A stretch of DNA of 64,000 nucleotides from Lichenicola cladoniae (GCF_013201075.1 NZ_CP053708.1:1801501-1865500); one strand, 5' to 3'; numbered from the stretch's first letter, positions 16,581 to 26,008 are shown. The notes: generated from the sequence alone by a model not told the origin. A program made the numbers and translations.

Positions 16581-17177
16581 ATGTCGCTGACCGAGCCGCG
16601 AGACGCCAAGCGCTCGCTGCGTGCGTTGATGCGCGCACGCACGGCCGCGTCCGCGCATGCTCTGATCGACGCGGTGCTGGCCCTGGCACTTCCCGCGGAC
16701 GCCATCCTGGCCGGCGTGATACCGCTTCCCTCCGAGCCCGACCTGATGCCGGCGTGGCATGAGCTGCACCGGCGCGGGCATGTCGTTGTGTTTCCAGAAA
16801 CCACCCCGGCCGGCAAAGCCCTGCTGTTCCGGCATTGGCAGCCGGGCTCTTCCCTGCTGGCAGGCCGGTTCGGCACCGTTCATCCCGACGGCCTTGAAGC
16901 CGTCCCGGACATCGTGTTCGTCCCGTTGCTGGCCTGGGATCGGCGCCTAGCGCGGATCGGCTATGGCGGCGGCTATTACGACCGTACCCTGGCCGGATTG
17001 CCCGGGGCGGTGGCGATCGGCTTCGGTTTTGCACAGCAGGAGGTCGCTTCGGTGCCGACAGGGCCCTATGACGTGCCACTCGATGCGATGGTCACCGACC
17101 GGGGCGTCGTGACGGCGGGGGATCGAAGTTTTGCGGATACTGTTTCTGGGCGACATCGTCGGCCGCAGCGGTCGTGA
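16581..17177 (+). CDS. fau: 5-formyltetrahydrofolate cyclo-ligase
   Basis: ATP-dependent conversion of 5-formyl-THF to 5,10-methenyl-THF (MTHFS, also ygfA). The 198-residue protein shows the family features: an N-terminal basic helix (KRSLRALMRAR), and the strongly conserved substrate/ATP loop RIGYGGGYYDR near residues 131-141, followed by VAIGFGFAQQ and PYDVPLDAMVTDRGV. It starts directly after 6S RNA, and in other bacteria the two are processed from one transcript. Its 3' end overlaps the next gene by 47 bases. Confidence 0.94.
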   Translation: MSLTEPRDAKRSLRALMRARTAASAHALIDAVLALALPADAILAGVIPLPSEPDLMPAWHELHRRGHVVVFPETTPAGKALLFRHWQPGSSLLAGRFGTVHPDGLEAVPDIVFVPLLAWDRRLARIGYGGGYYDRTLAGLPGAVAIGFGFAQQEVASVPTGPYDVPLDAMVTDRGVVTAGDRSFADTVSGRHRRPQRS

Positions 17178-17955
17178 CGCCGTCGAGGCGCGGCTGCCGG
17201 AGCTGCGCCGTCAGCTTCGCGTCGATCTGGCCGTCATCAACGCCGAGAATGCCAGCCATGGCTTCGGGCTGGCGCCGGCGATGGCGGACAGCCTGTTCGC
17301 CGCCGGCTGCGACGTGCTGACCCTCGGCAACCATGCCTGGGACCGCAAGGAGCTGATCGGCCATATCGGCGGTGCACCGCGGATCGTCCGGCCGCTGAAT
17401 TTCCCCCCGGGCACGCCGGGGCAGGGCAGCGTGATGATCACCCTGGCGGATGGCCGCAAGGCGATGGTCGCCAACGTCATGGGCCGGCTGTTCATGGACG
17501 CGCTGGACGATCCGTTCCGCGCCACGCAGGAACTGCTGTCGCGCCAGCGGCTCGGCACCACGGTGCAGGCGATCGTGGTCGACTTCCATGCCGAGGCCAC
17601 CAGCGAGAAGGCCGCGTTCGCACACTACGTCGATGGGCGGGTATCGCTGGTGGTTGGCACCCATACCCATACCCCGACCTCGGATCATCGCATCCTGGTC
17701 GGCGGCACCGCGTTCCAGGCCGATGCCGGCATGTGCGGCGACTACGACAGCGTGATCGGCATGGGGAAGGAGGGGGCGATGGCCCGTTTCGTCCGCAAGA
17801 TGCCGGGCGAACGGCTGCAGCCGGCGGACGGCGAGGCCACGGTCTGCGGCCTGTTCGTCGAAACCGACGACCGCACCGGCCTCGCCCGCACCGTGGCTCC
17901 GTTGCGCCTCGGCGGCGCATTGAGCCAGACGATGCCTGACCTCGCGGCCGTCTGA
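17131..17955 (+). CDS. YmdB-family metallophosphoesterase
   Basis: A 274-residue member of the YmdB/TIGR00282 calcineurin-like phosphodiesterases, which hydrolyse 2',3'-cyclic nucleotides and, in Bacillus, steer biofilm versus motility. Metal-binding motifs are clear: GDIVGRSGR, NAENASHG, LGNHAWD, DFHAEATSEK and VGTHTHTPTSD. Start is the TTG at 17131 (MRILFLGDIVG), because the conserved sequence begins immediately and no ATG or GTG is available nearby. The start lies inside fau, implying translational coupling. Confidence 0.92.
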   Translation: MRILFLGDIVGRSGRDAVEARLPELRRQLRVDLAVINAENASHGFGLAPAMADSLFAAGCDVLTLGNHAWDRKELIGHIGGAPRIVRPLNFPPGTPGQGSVMITLADGRKAMVANVMGRLFMDALDDPFRATQELLSRQRLGTTVQAIVVDFHAEATSEKAAFAHYVDGRVSLVVGTHTHTPTSDHRILVGGTAFQADAGMCGDYDSVIGMGKEGAMARFVRKMPGERLQPADGEATVCGLFVETDDRTGLARTVAPLRLGGALSQTMPDLAAV

Positions 17956-17999
17956 TCGGCTATGCTGCGCCAAGAGATCGAAATCCTGGCAGGAAGATC

Positions 18000-18326
18000 A
18001 TGCAGACTTCGGTAAGCCACCTCTTGTCCGCCGTCGCGCTGGAAAAGCTTCCTGCCTTGTGCCGCGCGCATCGTGTACGGAGACTGGACGTGTTCGGGTC
18101 CGCGGTAACCGACACGTTCGACGACGTACGCAGCGATATCGATCTGCTGGTCGATTTCGAGGATCTTCCCCTGGCTGGGCAGGCGGACCTCTATTTCGGT
18201 CTGCATGATGCATTGCGCGCCTTGTTCGGCAGGAATGTCGATCTGCTCACCGAACGTTCGATCGAGAACCCGTATCTGCGCCGGTCCATCGAGGCAACGC
18301 GCCAGCCGCTGTACGCGTCGCCGTGA
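18000..18326 (+). CDS. mntA: MNT-type nucleotidyltransferase antitoxin (MntA)
   Basis: A 108-residue minimal nucleotidyltransferase. The motif FGSAVTDTFDDVRSDIDLLV gives Gly33-Ser34 and the catalytic Asp46 and Asp48, with a third acidic residue in NVDLLTE (Asp81). In characterised HEPN/MNT pairs, MntA adds AMP groups to a tyrosine in the HepT toxin and so neutralises it. The stop overlaps the following HEPN gene by 4 bases (GTGA), the normal arrangement for this module. All catalytic residues are present, so it should be active. Confidence 0.9.
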   Translation: MQTSVSHLLSAVALEKLPALCRAHRVRRLDVFGSAVTDTFDDVRSDIDLLVDFEDLPLAGQADLYFGLHDALRALFGRNVDLLTERSIENPYLRRSIEATRQPLYASP

Positions 18327-18670
18327 GCTCGGGTAAAGCAGCAGCACTGCTCTGGGATGCCGACCGCGCCGTCGATCGGATCTTTCGTTTTGTCGCCGTA
18401 CGGTCATACGACGATTATATCGGCGACGAGATGCTGCGAAGCGCCGTCGAGCGGCAACTCGAAATCGCTGGCGAAGCTCTGGCCGCACTGCGACGAATCG
18501 ATCCAGACCTGGCATCGACTATCCGGGAATTGCCCCGCGCTGTCGGTCTGCGAAATACGTTGATCCACGGATACGCGACGGTCGATCACACCATCGTCTG
18601 GGACGTGATCCAGAACCATCTGTCCGACCTCCGCACAGCACTCGGTAGCGCCCTGCGGACACGCGAATAA
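18323..18670 (+). CDS. hepT: HEPN-domain toxin (HepT, DUF86)
   Basis: A 115-residue four-helix HEPN ribonuclease. The catalytic RNase motif R-x4-H is seen as RNTLIHGY at residues 77-84 (Arg77, His82), and Tyr84 is the position AMP-modified by MntA in studied systems. HepT cleaves cellular RNA, often tRNA, when freed. The start is a GTG at 18323, coupled to mntA. No mobile-element genes flank the pair; it sits between a ymdB-like gene and fdhA. Codon use is slightly less GC-rich than its neighbours, consistent with acquisition. Confidence 0.9.
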   Translation: MSSGKAAALLWDADRAVDRIFRFVAVRSYDDYIGDEMLRSAVERQLEIAGEALAALRRIDPDLASTIRELPRAVGLRNTLIHGYATVDHTIVWDVIQNHLSDLRTALGSALRTRE

Positions 18671-18794
18671 AACGCGCCGACGACCCGCGTCGTACACGCG
18701 TTCGTGGTTCCGGATCGACTAGCAGAGACGGACGCCCGGGTGTGTGCTCCGGGCATGCGGCCGGTAGCGCATCGGACCGCCCGGGGAGGATTGC

Positions 18795-19991
18795 ATGGGC
18801 GATAACAGAGGCGTCGTTTATCTCGGCCCGAACAAGGTCGAGGTGCAGGATATCGACGATCCGAAGATGCAGTCGCCGGATGGCAGGAAGATCGAGCACG
18901 GCGTCATCCTGAAGGTCGTCTCCACAAATATCTGCGGCTCCGACCAGCACATGGTGCGCGGACGCACCACGGCCGCGCCCGGCCTCGTGCTCGGGCATGA
19001 AATCACCGGCGAGGTGTTCGAGATCGGCAGCGACGTCGAGATGGTGAGCAAGGGCGACCTGGTCTCGGTTCCGTTCAACGTCGCCTGCGGCCGCTGCCGC
19101 ACCTGTCGCGAACAGAATAGCGGCGTCTGCCTGACGGTGAATCCGTCACGCCCCGGTGGCGCCTACGGGTATGTCGACATGGGCGGCTGGATCGGCGGCC
19201 AGTCGCGCTACGTGCTGGTGCCGTATGCGGACTTCAACCTGCTGCGGTTCCCCGACAAGGCGCAGGCGATGGCGCGAATCCGCGATCTCACCATGCTGAC
19301 CGACATCCTGCCGACCGGCTTCCATGGCGCGGTCACCGCCAAGGTCGGCGTGGGCTCGACGGTCTATATCGCCGGCGCCGGCCCGGTCGGCCTGGCCGCG
19401 GCGGCGTCCGCCCGCATCCTGGGTGCCGCCGTCGTCATGATCGGCGACATGAACCCGGCCCGGCTGGCGCATGCGAAGAAGGTCGGGTTCGAGCCGATCG
19501 ACCTCACCCAGCATGACCGGCTGGGCGAGCTGATCGAGCATGTCGTCGGCATCCCCGAGGTCGACAGTTTCATCGATGCGGTCGGCTTCGAGGCCAAGGG
19601 CCACGGCGGCGCCGAGCAGCCGGCGGTGATCCTGAACCAGGCGATGGCGGTGACGCGGGCCGCCGGCGCGATCGGCATTCCCGGCCTGTATGTCACCGAG
19701 GACCCGGGTGCCGTCGACGAAGCCGGCAAGACCGGCAATCTCAGTCTCCGCTTCGGCCAGGGCTGGGCGAAGAGCCAGTCGCTGCACACCGGCCAGACCC
19801 CGACGTTGCGCTACAATCGCCAGCTGATGCAGGCGATCCTGCATGGACGGCTGCCGATCGCCGACATCGTCAATGCGACGGTGATCTCGCTCGAGGATGC
19901 GGCGGCCGGGTATGCCGACTTCGACAAGGGTGCTGCCAAGAAGTTCGTGCTCGACCCGCACGGCCTGCTCGGCGCCGCCGAAGCCGCCTGA
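18795..19991 (+). CDS. fdhA: Glutathione-independent formaldehyde dehydrogenase
   Basis: A 398-residue zinc-dependent medium-chain dehydrogenase that oxidises formaldehyde to formate with tightly bound NAD, without glutathione. It closely follows the Pseudomonas putida FdhA pattern: catalytic zinc ligands in NICGSDQHMVRG and GHEITGEV, the structural zinc lobe CGRCRTCREQNSGVC, the NAD fold VYIAGAGPVGLAAA, and the long loop with GGAYGYVDMGGWIGGQS. A GGGAGG ribosome site precedes the ATG. It is monocistronic and convergent with amn, only 6 bases apart. It would serve formaldehyde detoxification or C1 metabolism. Confidence 0.94.
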   Translation: MGDNRGVVYLGPNKVEVQDIDDPKMQSPDGRKIEHGVILKVVSTNICGSDQHMVRGRTTAAPGLVLGHEITGEVFEIGSDVEMVSKGDLVSVPFNVACGRCRTCREQNSGVCLTVNPSRPGGAYGYVDMGGWIGGQSRYVLVPYADFNLLRFPDKAQAMARIRDLTMLTDILPTGFHGAVTAKVGVGSTVYIAGAGPVGLAAAASARILGAAVVMIGDMNPARLAHAKKVGFEPIDLTQHDRLGELIEHVVGIPEVDSFIDAVGFEAKGHGGAEQPAVILNQAMAVTRAAGAIGIPGLYVTEDPGAVDEAGKTGNLSLRFGQGWAKSQSLHTGQTPTLRYNRQLMQAILHGRLPIADIVNATVISLEDAAAGYADFDKGAAKKFVLDPHGLLGAAEAA

Positions 19992-19997
19992 CGGTTC

Positions 19998-21479
19998 CTA
20001 TCTGAACGGCGGCTCGTCGAAGCCGCGCAGCTTGCGGGAGTGGAGGCGGTCGACGCCCTGCTCCCGCAGCGACCGCATGGTCTCGATGCCGATCTTGAGG
20101 TGCTGGTTGATGCGCTCGCGGTAGAAGCTGCGGGCCATTCCGCGCAGCTTCAGCTCGCCATGCAGCGGTTTGTCCGACACGCACAGCAGCGTGCCGTACG
20201 GCACCCGGAAGCGGAACCCGTTGGCTGCGATGGTCGCACTTTCCATGTCCACCGCGATCGAGCGGCTCATGTTGATCTGGCTGAACAGCGCGTTGTAGCG
20301 AAGCTCCCAGTTGCGGTTGTCGGTGGTCATCACCGTGCCGGTGCGCAGCCGGGTTTTGAGCTCAGCGCCTGAAAGCCCGGTGATCCGGGTGGTGGTTTCC
20401 TGCAGGGCCACCTGCACCTCGGCGATCGGCGGCACCGGCACCCAGGGCGGCAGGTCGTCGTCGAGCACGTGGTCGGCGCGGACATAGCCGTGCGCCAGCA
20501 CGTAGTCGCCAAGCCGCTGGGTGCGGCGCAGGCCGGCGCAATGGCCGACCATCAGCCAGCAATGCGGACGCAGCACCGCGACATGGTCGGTGATGGTCTT
20601 CGCGTTCGACGGGCCGACGCCGATATTGATCAGCGTGATGCCATCGCCGTCCGGACGGATCAGATGATAGGCCGGCATCTGCGGCAGGCCGGCAATGGGC
20701 TCCGATCCCGGCTGGTCCTTGCGATGCACGATGTCGCCCGGCTCGACGAACGCCTCGTATTCGCCGCCCTCCTGCACCTGCGCGCGCCCATAGTCGCGGA
20801 ACTCGTCGACGTAGCGCTGGTAGTTGGTGAGCAGCACGAAGCGCTGGAAATGCGCGGGCAGGGTGCCGGTGTAGTGGTGCAGCCGGGCCAGCGCATAATC
20901 GACGCGCTCGGCGGTGAACAGCGACAATGGCCGGGGCAGCCCGGGATTGGGCTGGAACTGGCAGTTGGCGATCACGTCGTCGGTGCTGGACAGGTCGGGC
21001 AGGGCGAACCGCTTGCCCAGCCGGCGCAGATCGTCCTCGGTGATGTCGGTGACGCTGTCCTCGATCACGTAGGGCAGCGGAATACGGCGGAGCGACCGTC
21101 CGACCAGTACCGGGCGGTCGTAGTGCTGCAGCAGCAGGCCGATCTGCTCGCGCAGGTAGTTGGCGAACAGCGACGGCCGGGTCAGCGTGGTGCCGTAGAA
21201 GCCGGGCTCGAGCAGCACGCCGTAGGGAAAGCGGTCGTCGGTCAGCAGTGCCGCGCCGTCGACCTCGATCGCCAGATACGGATAGACCGCCCCCGACGCA
21301 TCGATGGCGGCGGAGCGGGACAGGAAGGCATGCCGGAGCAGTGCCACGCTCTCCTGGTAGAGCTCGACGATCCGCTGGACCGCCGCCTCCGCCTCGGTGA
21401 ACGCCTCGAAATCGCGTCCGACCTGGTCCTTGATGGCCGGGACGAGCTCGGGACTGGGCGGAGTCGGTGACTGGCTCAT
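19998..21479 (-). CDS. amn: AMP nucleosidase
   Basis: Hydrolyses AMP to adenine and ribose-5-phosphate in purine salvage. The 493-residue protein matches the Amn layout: an N-terminal regulatory domain and a C-terminal nucleoside phosphorylase-like domain with NIGVGPSNAKTITDH, VGHCAGLR, and the MESATIAANGFRFRVPYGTLLCVSDKPLHG catalytic region containing the purine-binding VDMESA element. The ATG at 21479 (MSQSPTPP) is chosen; the frame is open upstream but that part has no family similarity. Confidence 0.94.
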   Translation of the reverse strand: MSQSPTPPSPELVPAIKDQVGRDFEAFTEAEAAVQRIVELYQESVALLRHAFLSRSAAIDASGAVYPYLAIEVDGAALLTDDRFPYGVLLEPGFYGTTLTRPSLFANYLREQIGLLLQHYDRPVLVGRSLRRIPLPYVIEDSVTDITEDDLRRLGKRFALPDLSSTDDVIANCQFQPNPGLPRPLSLFTAERVDYALARLHHYTGTLPAHFQRFVLLTNYQRYVDEFRDYGRAQVQEGGEYEAFVEPGDIVHRKDQPGSEPIAGLPQMPAYHLIRPDGDGITLINIGVGPSNAKTITDHVAVLRPHCWLMVGHCAGLRRTQRLGDYVLAHGYVRADHVLDDDLPPWVPVPPIAEVQVALQETTTRITGLSGAELKTRLRTGTVMTTDNRNWELRYNALFSQINMSRSIAVDMESATIAANGFRFRVPYGTLLCVSDKPLHGELKLRGMARSFYRERINQHLKIGIETMRSLREQGVDRLHSRKLRGFDEPPFR

Positions 21480-21567
21480 GGTCGTGTTCCTCGATGAGGG
21501 CCCTCGGCTCCAGTTTGCCATCTGCCGGGCGGTTTGACACCTTCGCGCGACGATCCGGGAGAAGCGC

Positions 21568-23262
21568 ATGCACGTCGCCACCACCATTTTGCTGCTGCTG
21601 TTCATCACGACGCTCAGTCTCCCGCTCGCCCGCGTCGTCCGGATCCCGCTGCCGCTGGTGCAGATCGCGCTCGGCGTCGCGGCGGGGTTCGCCGGCATCC
21701 ATGTGAGCTTCGAGCCGGACGTGTTCCTGCTGTTGTTCATCCCGCCGCTGCTGTTCGCCGACGCCTACCTGATGCCGATGCGCGAGTTCCTGGCGTTGAA
21801 ACGGATGATCCTCATGCTGGCGCTGGGGCTGGTGCTGTTCACCACCATCGGCTGCGGATACTTCGTCCACTGGCTGATCCCGCCGATACCGCTGGCCGCC
21901 TGCTTCGCCCTGGCGGCGGTGCTATCGCCGACCGACGCGGTCGCGGTCGCCGGAATGATCGAGGGCCGGCCGGTACCGCGCCGCTTCATGCATATCCTGT
22001 CCGGCGAGGCCCTGCTGAACGACGCATCGGGGCTGGTGTGCTTCAAGTTCGCGGTTGCGGCCGCGGTCACCGGCTCGTTCTCGTTCGGCCATGCCGTCGG
22101 CGCGTTCGTCCTGATGTCGTGCGTCGGCGTGCTTGCCGGCGCCGCGCTGGCCGCCGCCATGTCGATGATGATCCGGCTGTTGAACTGGCGCGGCTTCGAC
22201 AACGTCATGGCGTTCGTCACCATCTCGGCGCTGCTGCCGTTCGCGGCCTACCTCGCCGCCGAACATCTGGGCGGGTCCGGTATCCTGGCGGCGGTATCGG
22301 CGGGACTGACCCTGAAGCAGATGCGGGCGTTGAACGTCGCCACCGGCGAGACCAGGCTGGGCGCCTCTGCGGTCTGGAGCCTTCTCACCTTCAGCTTCAA
22401 CGGGCTGATCTTCCTGCTGCTCGGCCTGCAATTGCCGGCGCTGATCCGAAGCGGCCTGGCCCTGGTCCGGAATGCCGGGGTGCCGGCATGGCGGCTGCTC
22501 TGGACGATCGTCCTGATCACCCTGGCGCTGGTGCTGTTGCGGTTCATCTGGGTCACCACGTCGCTGCTGTTGCGGCAGGCGGTGCAGCAGCTGCGCAAGG
22601 CGCTGCCGGGAAAAACGCCCAGCCCTCCGACGCCGCCGTCGGCACGGCTGGTGGTGGCGATGTCGGTCGCCGGCGTTCGCGGTGCGATCACTCTGGCGGC
22701 GGTACTGTCGCTGAGCCCCGACTTCCCCGAGCGGGACCTGCTGGTGACGCTGGCGGCGGGCGTCATCGTGGCGTCGTTGCTGCTGGCCGCCTTGACGCTG
22801 CCCGCATTGCTGGCCGGGCTGGTGATGCCGGACGTAGACCCGATGCAGGCAGAGGCGGATCGTGCGCGCCTGGCGATCGCGCAGATCGCGGTCGAGGCGG
22901 CGGAGCGCGAGTTGGCGCTGCCCGACGAGCATCCGCATCCCGAGGAGCGCGAGGCAGTGGTGTCGGAAGTGCTGGCCGGGCTCAGGGCCAGCGAACTGCT
23001 GCTTCGGGGGGCGCTCGATCCGAACGAAGCCGAGGATGACGATGACGAACGGCGGCTCCGGCTGCGGCGTAACCGCATGGAGACGGCATTCCGGTTACGG
23101 ATATTGCGGATCAAACGTGATGCGCTGACCCGGATGAGCCGATCGGCCGAGATCAACGACGAGACCGAACGCACACTTGCACGCGAACTCGATTACCAGG
23201 AGGAGGTGCTGTCGGCGGTCGCACGCTCGCTGCCCCGACATGTCCGGGAGGATGTCGCATGA
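21568..23262 (+). CDS. Na+/H+ or K+/H+ antiporter, CPA1 family
   Basis: A 564-residue membrane protein with about twelve hydrophobic helices followed by a charged C-terminal cytoplasmic tail of about 150 residues. CPA1/NhaP signatures include LFIPPLLFADAYLMP, the discontinuous helix VLSPTDAVAVAGM, LSGEALLNDASGLVCFK with the ion-binding ND pair, and GVRGAITLAAVLS. It exchanges monovalent cations for protons and contributes to pH and salt homeostasis. The tail is rich in Arg/Glu and resembles the regulatory tails of bacterial Nhe/NhaP relatives. Its stop overlaps the following transporter gene by 4 bases. Confidence 0.9.
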   Translation: MHVATTILLLLFITTLSLPLARVVRIPLPLVQIALGVAAGFAGIHVSFEPDVFLLLFIPPLLFADAYLMPMREFLALKRMILMLALGLVLFTTIGCGYFVHWLIPPIPLAACFALAAVLSPTDAVAVAGMIEGRPVPRRFMHILSGEALLNDASGLVCFKFAVAAAVTGSFSFGHAVGAFVLMSCVGVLAGAALAAAMSMMIRLLNWRGFDNVMAFVTISALLPFAAYLAAEHLGGSGILAAVSAGLTLKQMRALNVATGETRLGASAVWSLLTFSFNGLIFLLLGLQLPALIRSGLALVRNAGVPAWRLLWTIVLITLALVLLRFIWVTTSLLLRQAVQQLRKALPGKTPSPPTPPSARLVVAMSVAGVRGAITLAAVLSLSPDFPERDLLVTLAAGVIVASLLLAALTLPALLAGLVMPDVDPMQAEADRARLAIAQIAVEAAERELALPDEHPHPEEREAVVSEVLAGLRASELLLRGALDPNEAEDDDDERRLRLRRNRMETAFRLRILRIKRDALTRMSRSAEINDETERTLARELDYQEEVLSAVARSLPRHVREDVA

Positions 23263-24248
23263 GTGTGGACGCAGGCGCGGCCGGACCGCCCATCGTGGGT
23301 CTGGCGGCGGCGCCCCGCCTGCATGCAGCACCGCTTCCGGGCCGCGACTGGCTGATGCTGGGGCTGCTGTCGTTCCTGTGGGGCGGATCGTTCTTTTTCT
23401 ACAAGCTGCTGGCGCCGGTGCTGCCGCCCTTCACGCTGGTGCTGGGACGGGTGCTGATCGCGGCACTGGCCCTCCACCTGGTGCTGCTGCTGCGCGGCCA
23501 ATCCCTGCGCCTGACGCCGAAGCTGATCGGCTGGTTCCTGCTGCTGGGGACGCTGAACTGTGCGTTGCCGTTCTGCCTGTTCGCCTGGAGCGAGGCGCGC
23601 CTGACCAGCGGCCTCGCCGCGATCCTGAACGCGCCGACGCCGATCGCGACCGCACTGGTCGCTCACTTCGTCACACGTGACGAAAAACTCACCACGCGGA
23701 TGGTGATCGGGGCACTCTGCGGGCTGGCCGGCATCGCGGTGCTGATCGGGCCGGACCTGATGCACGGCCTCGCCTCGGCCAACCTCACCGCGGAACTCGC
23801 CTGTCTTGCTGCTGGCGTCGCGTATGCCTTCGGCGGAGTATTGTCTCGCAAGGTTCACGGCGTGCCGCCGCTGCAACTCGCCACCGGACAGCTGAGCGGC
23901 GCCACGATCGTGATCCTGCCGTTCGCCGTGATCGGGGACCGGTTCTGGACGCTCCCGCCGCTGCCGGTCTCGGGCTGGGCAGCTCTGGTCGGGATCGCGC
24001 TGTTGAGCACGTCGCTGGCCTACCTGATGTATTTCCGGATCCTGGCGTCCAGCGGCGCCACGCGGGCGGCGCTGGTGACGTTCCTTGTGCCGATCAGTGC
24101 ATTGCTGCTGGGCGGCGTATTTCTTGGTGAACAGATCAGCCTGCGCGCCATAGCCGGCATCCTGACGATCGGCCTCGGCCTGGCGGTGATCGACGGACGG
24201 TTGCTGCGCCTGTTCCGGAACCGGACGGACGCGACATCGCGGGCATGA
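23259..24248 (+). CDS. EamA/RhaT-family drug/metabolite transporter
   Basis: A 329-residue inner-membrane protein with ten predicted helices arranged as two EamA repeats. Family features are the first helix motif LLSFLWGGSFFFYKL, the ARLTSGLAAILNAPTPIATAL segment, and the second-repeat LVTFLVPISALLLGGVFLGE. Substrates of such DMT carriers are small metabolites, often exported, and cannot be predicted here. The start codon overlaps the antiporter stop (ATGA), so the two are translationally coupled. Confidence 0.88.
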   Translation: MSVDAGAAGPPIVGLAAAPRLHAAPLPGRDWLMLGLLSFLWGGSFFFYKLLAPVLPPFTLVLGRVLIAALALHLVLLLRGQSLRLTPKLIGWFLLLGTLNCALPFCLFAWSEARLTSGLAAILNAPTPIATALVAHFVTRDEKLTTRMVIGALCGLAGIAVLIGPDLMHGLASANLTAELACLAAGVAYAFGGVLSRKVHGVPPLQLATGQLSGATIVILPFAVIGDRFWTLPPLPVSGWAALVGIALLSTSLAYLMYFRILASSGATRAALVTFLVPISALLLGGVFLGEQISLRAIAGILTIGLGLAVIDGRLLRLFRNRTDATSRA

Positions 24249-24279
24249 ATGCGGCATCCCAGGACTTGTTGTCGGTCCC

Positions 24280-25221
24280 TCACAAGAAGAAAGACCGCAA
24301 CTCGGCGGCGACTGCATCGGGCTGTTCTTCGGGAAGAAAATGACCGCAGGCCATGATGTTGCCGCCGCGCACATCCTCCCCGAAGGCGCGAAGCGGGGAC
24401 GCCATATCGGGAATGGATCCGTGGTCTGAGCCAAGCGCCAGCAACGGCATCTTCAACTTGCCCCTGGAAGACAGCTCACGGTTCTGCTGTGCAGAAACCG
24501 CTGCAGCCCGGTAGTAGGCAAGACCTGCACGGAGACCGCCATCCTTCCTGAACACCCGGAGATATTCCTCAAGGTCCGCATCGGAAAAGGCCTCCGGGTT
24601 CGCCGTCTTGCGCCGGAGAAACCAGTCGAGATACTCCCGCTCGCGTCCCGCAATCAGCAGCTCGGGGAGATCCGGGAGCGCGTGGAACGCAAAATGCCAG
24701 GTGCGCCACGCCCGGTCCGGAGACGTCGGCAATGCGTCGGGCAAGGTGATGCCGGGGATGCCGGCATCCAGTAGGGCGAGGCCGCGCACCTCGTCTCCGA
24801 ATAGCGCCGCCAGGGGATAGGCAACCCACGCGCCGATATCATGGGCCGCCAGGAAATACTTCCCGACGCCGAGCTGCTGGAGAAGGCCGTGCACCGCCAT
24901 GGCCAGTGTCTGGGTGTCGTAGCCACCGGCCGGCCTGTCGGAATCTCCCTGCCCGGGCAGGTCCGGCGCGATGATCCGGTAGGTAGCGGCAAGCCGCACC
25001 ATGATCTTGCGCCAGGCAAACCAGCTTTCCGGAAAGCCGGCAAGCAGGACCAGTATGTCACCGTGGGGATTGCCGCCGCTGACGTAGTGCAATCTGACGC
25101 CGTCCACTGTCGCGAAACGATGCTCGAAACCGTGGAGATCGACGTCGGGTCGCGAGCCCGGGTTCGCCTTGATCATTCGGACCGAGGTCTTGCGCAAGGA
25201 TGCCGTTTCAGTGCTGCTCAT
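24280..25221 (-). CDS. Alpha/beta hydrolase (epoxide hydrolase-like)
   Basis: A 313-residue alpha/beta hydrolase. The oxyanion region LLAGFPESWFAWR and the nucleophile elbow AAHDIGAWVAYPLA place Asp as the nucleophile (H-D-x-G), the pattern of epoxide hydrolases and haloalkane/fluoroacetate dehalogenases. The C-terminal AGHFLPEEQPDAV carries the catalytic histidine. A cap domain lies between about 150 and 240. The likely activity is opening of an epoxide or dehalogenation of a small xenobiotic. It lies downstream of a TetR regulator on the same strand, which may control it. Confidence 0.85.
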   Translation of the reverse strand: MSSTETASLRKTSVRMIKANPGSRPDVDLHGFEHRFATVDGVRLHYVSGGNPHGDILVLLAGFPESWFAWRKIMVRLAATYRIIAPDLPGQGDSDRPAGGYDTQTLAMAVHGLLQQLGVGKYFLAAHDIGAWVAYPLAALFGDEVRGLALLDAGIPGITLPDALPTSPDRAWRTWHFAFHALPDLPELLIAGREREYLDWFLRRKTANPEAFSDADLEEYLRVFRKDGGLRAGLAYYRAAAVSAQQNRELSSRGKLKMPLLALGSDHGSIPDMASPLRAFGEDVRGGNIMACGHFLPEEQPDAVAAELRSFFL

Positions 25222-25387
25222 GGCAGGTTCCTTTCGATCGTGGAGGATTGGGATGCCGGCAGAAAGGCGCCGGGCGCATAGCGGGTGCCGCCGAACGCGT
25301 TGCAGGCAGCGCCGCTGGTTGAGGGGGACAGCTGGATCATGCGCAACATCGCCCGAATATGGAAACGTCCATTACCCAATTAGACGA

Positions 25388-26008
25388 TCAGCGAAGCATG
25401 CGCAGGGCCTGCTGCGCCGCCGCCAGCATCTTTGCGCGATCCTGTCCGAGTTTGCCGATAACCCGAAAGCCCTGCAGCAAGGCAAGCAGGGTCTGGGCCA
25501 TGACATCCGCATCGATCTCGGCGGAAACAGAGCCGTCGGCCTGACCGATCCGGAGCAGGCTTCTTAACGTGGTCTCGACGCGGCGCAGGGCAACCGCCAC
25601 GCGACCGGCCATTTCGTCGTCATAGCGGGCAAGTTCCATGGTGCTACCCGCGACGAGACAGCCACTCCGTCCTTCTGCGCCATGCGAAGTCTCGGCATAG
25701 AAGCGAAGCATGGAAGCGAGCTTGTCCAGCCCGGTCGTCTCGCGCTTCAGCAACGGCTGCAGCTGGGCAGTGCGAAGTTCGATGTAGCGATCGAACGCCG
25801 CCAGAAAGATCGCCCGCTTGTCGCTGAAGGCCTTGTAGATGCTGCCGGTGGTCAGGTTCATGGCGGTGCCGAGATCGCTCATCGACGCCGCCTGGTAGCC
25901 GCGCTCGCGAAACACGAGCAGTGCGCCATCGAGTGCGGCGTCCATGTCGAATTCCCTGGGACGCCCCACGGCACGACGGGATGGAATAGGAGTGGATAGC
26001 GACGGCAT
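25388..26008 (-). CDS. TetR/AcrR-family transcriptional regulator
   Basis: A 206-residue repressor. The N-terminal HTH is typical (residues about 20-65, with ALLVFRERGYQAASMSDLGTA and TGSIYKAFSDKRAIFLAAFDRY). The C-terminal ligand domain has a cysteine (GRSGCLVAGSTMEL) in the place common to the TetR_C_16/YcdC-like group. A strong ribosome site (AGGAGG) precedes the ATG. A short dyad, GGAACGAACGCTTCC at 26021-26035, lies just upstream and could be its operator. The alpha/beta hydrolase gene 166 bases downstream is the most likely co-regulated gene. Confidence 0.88.
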   Translation of the reverse strand: MPSLSTPIPSRRAVGRPREFDMDAALDGALLVFRERGYQAASMSDLGTAMNLTTGSIYKAFSDKRAIFLAAFDRYIELRTAQLQPLLKRETTGLDKLASMLRFYAETSHGAEGRSGCLVAGSTMELARYDDEMAGRVAVALRRVETTLRSLLRIGQADGSVSAEIDADVMAQTLLALLQGFRVIGKLGQDRAKMLAAAQQALRMLR

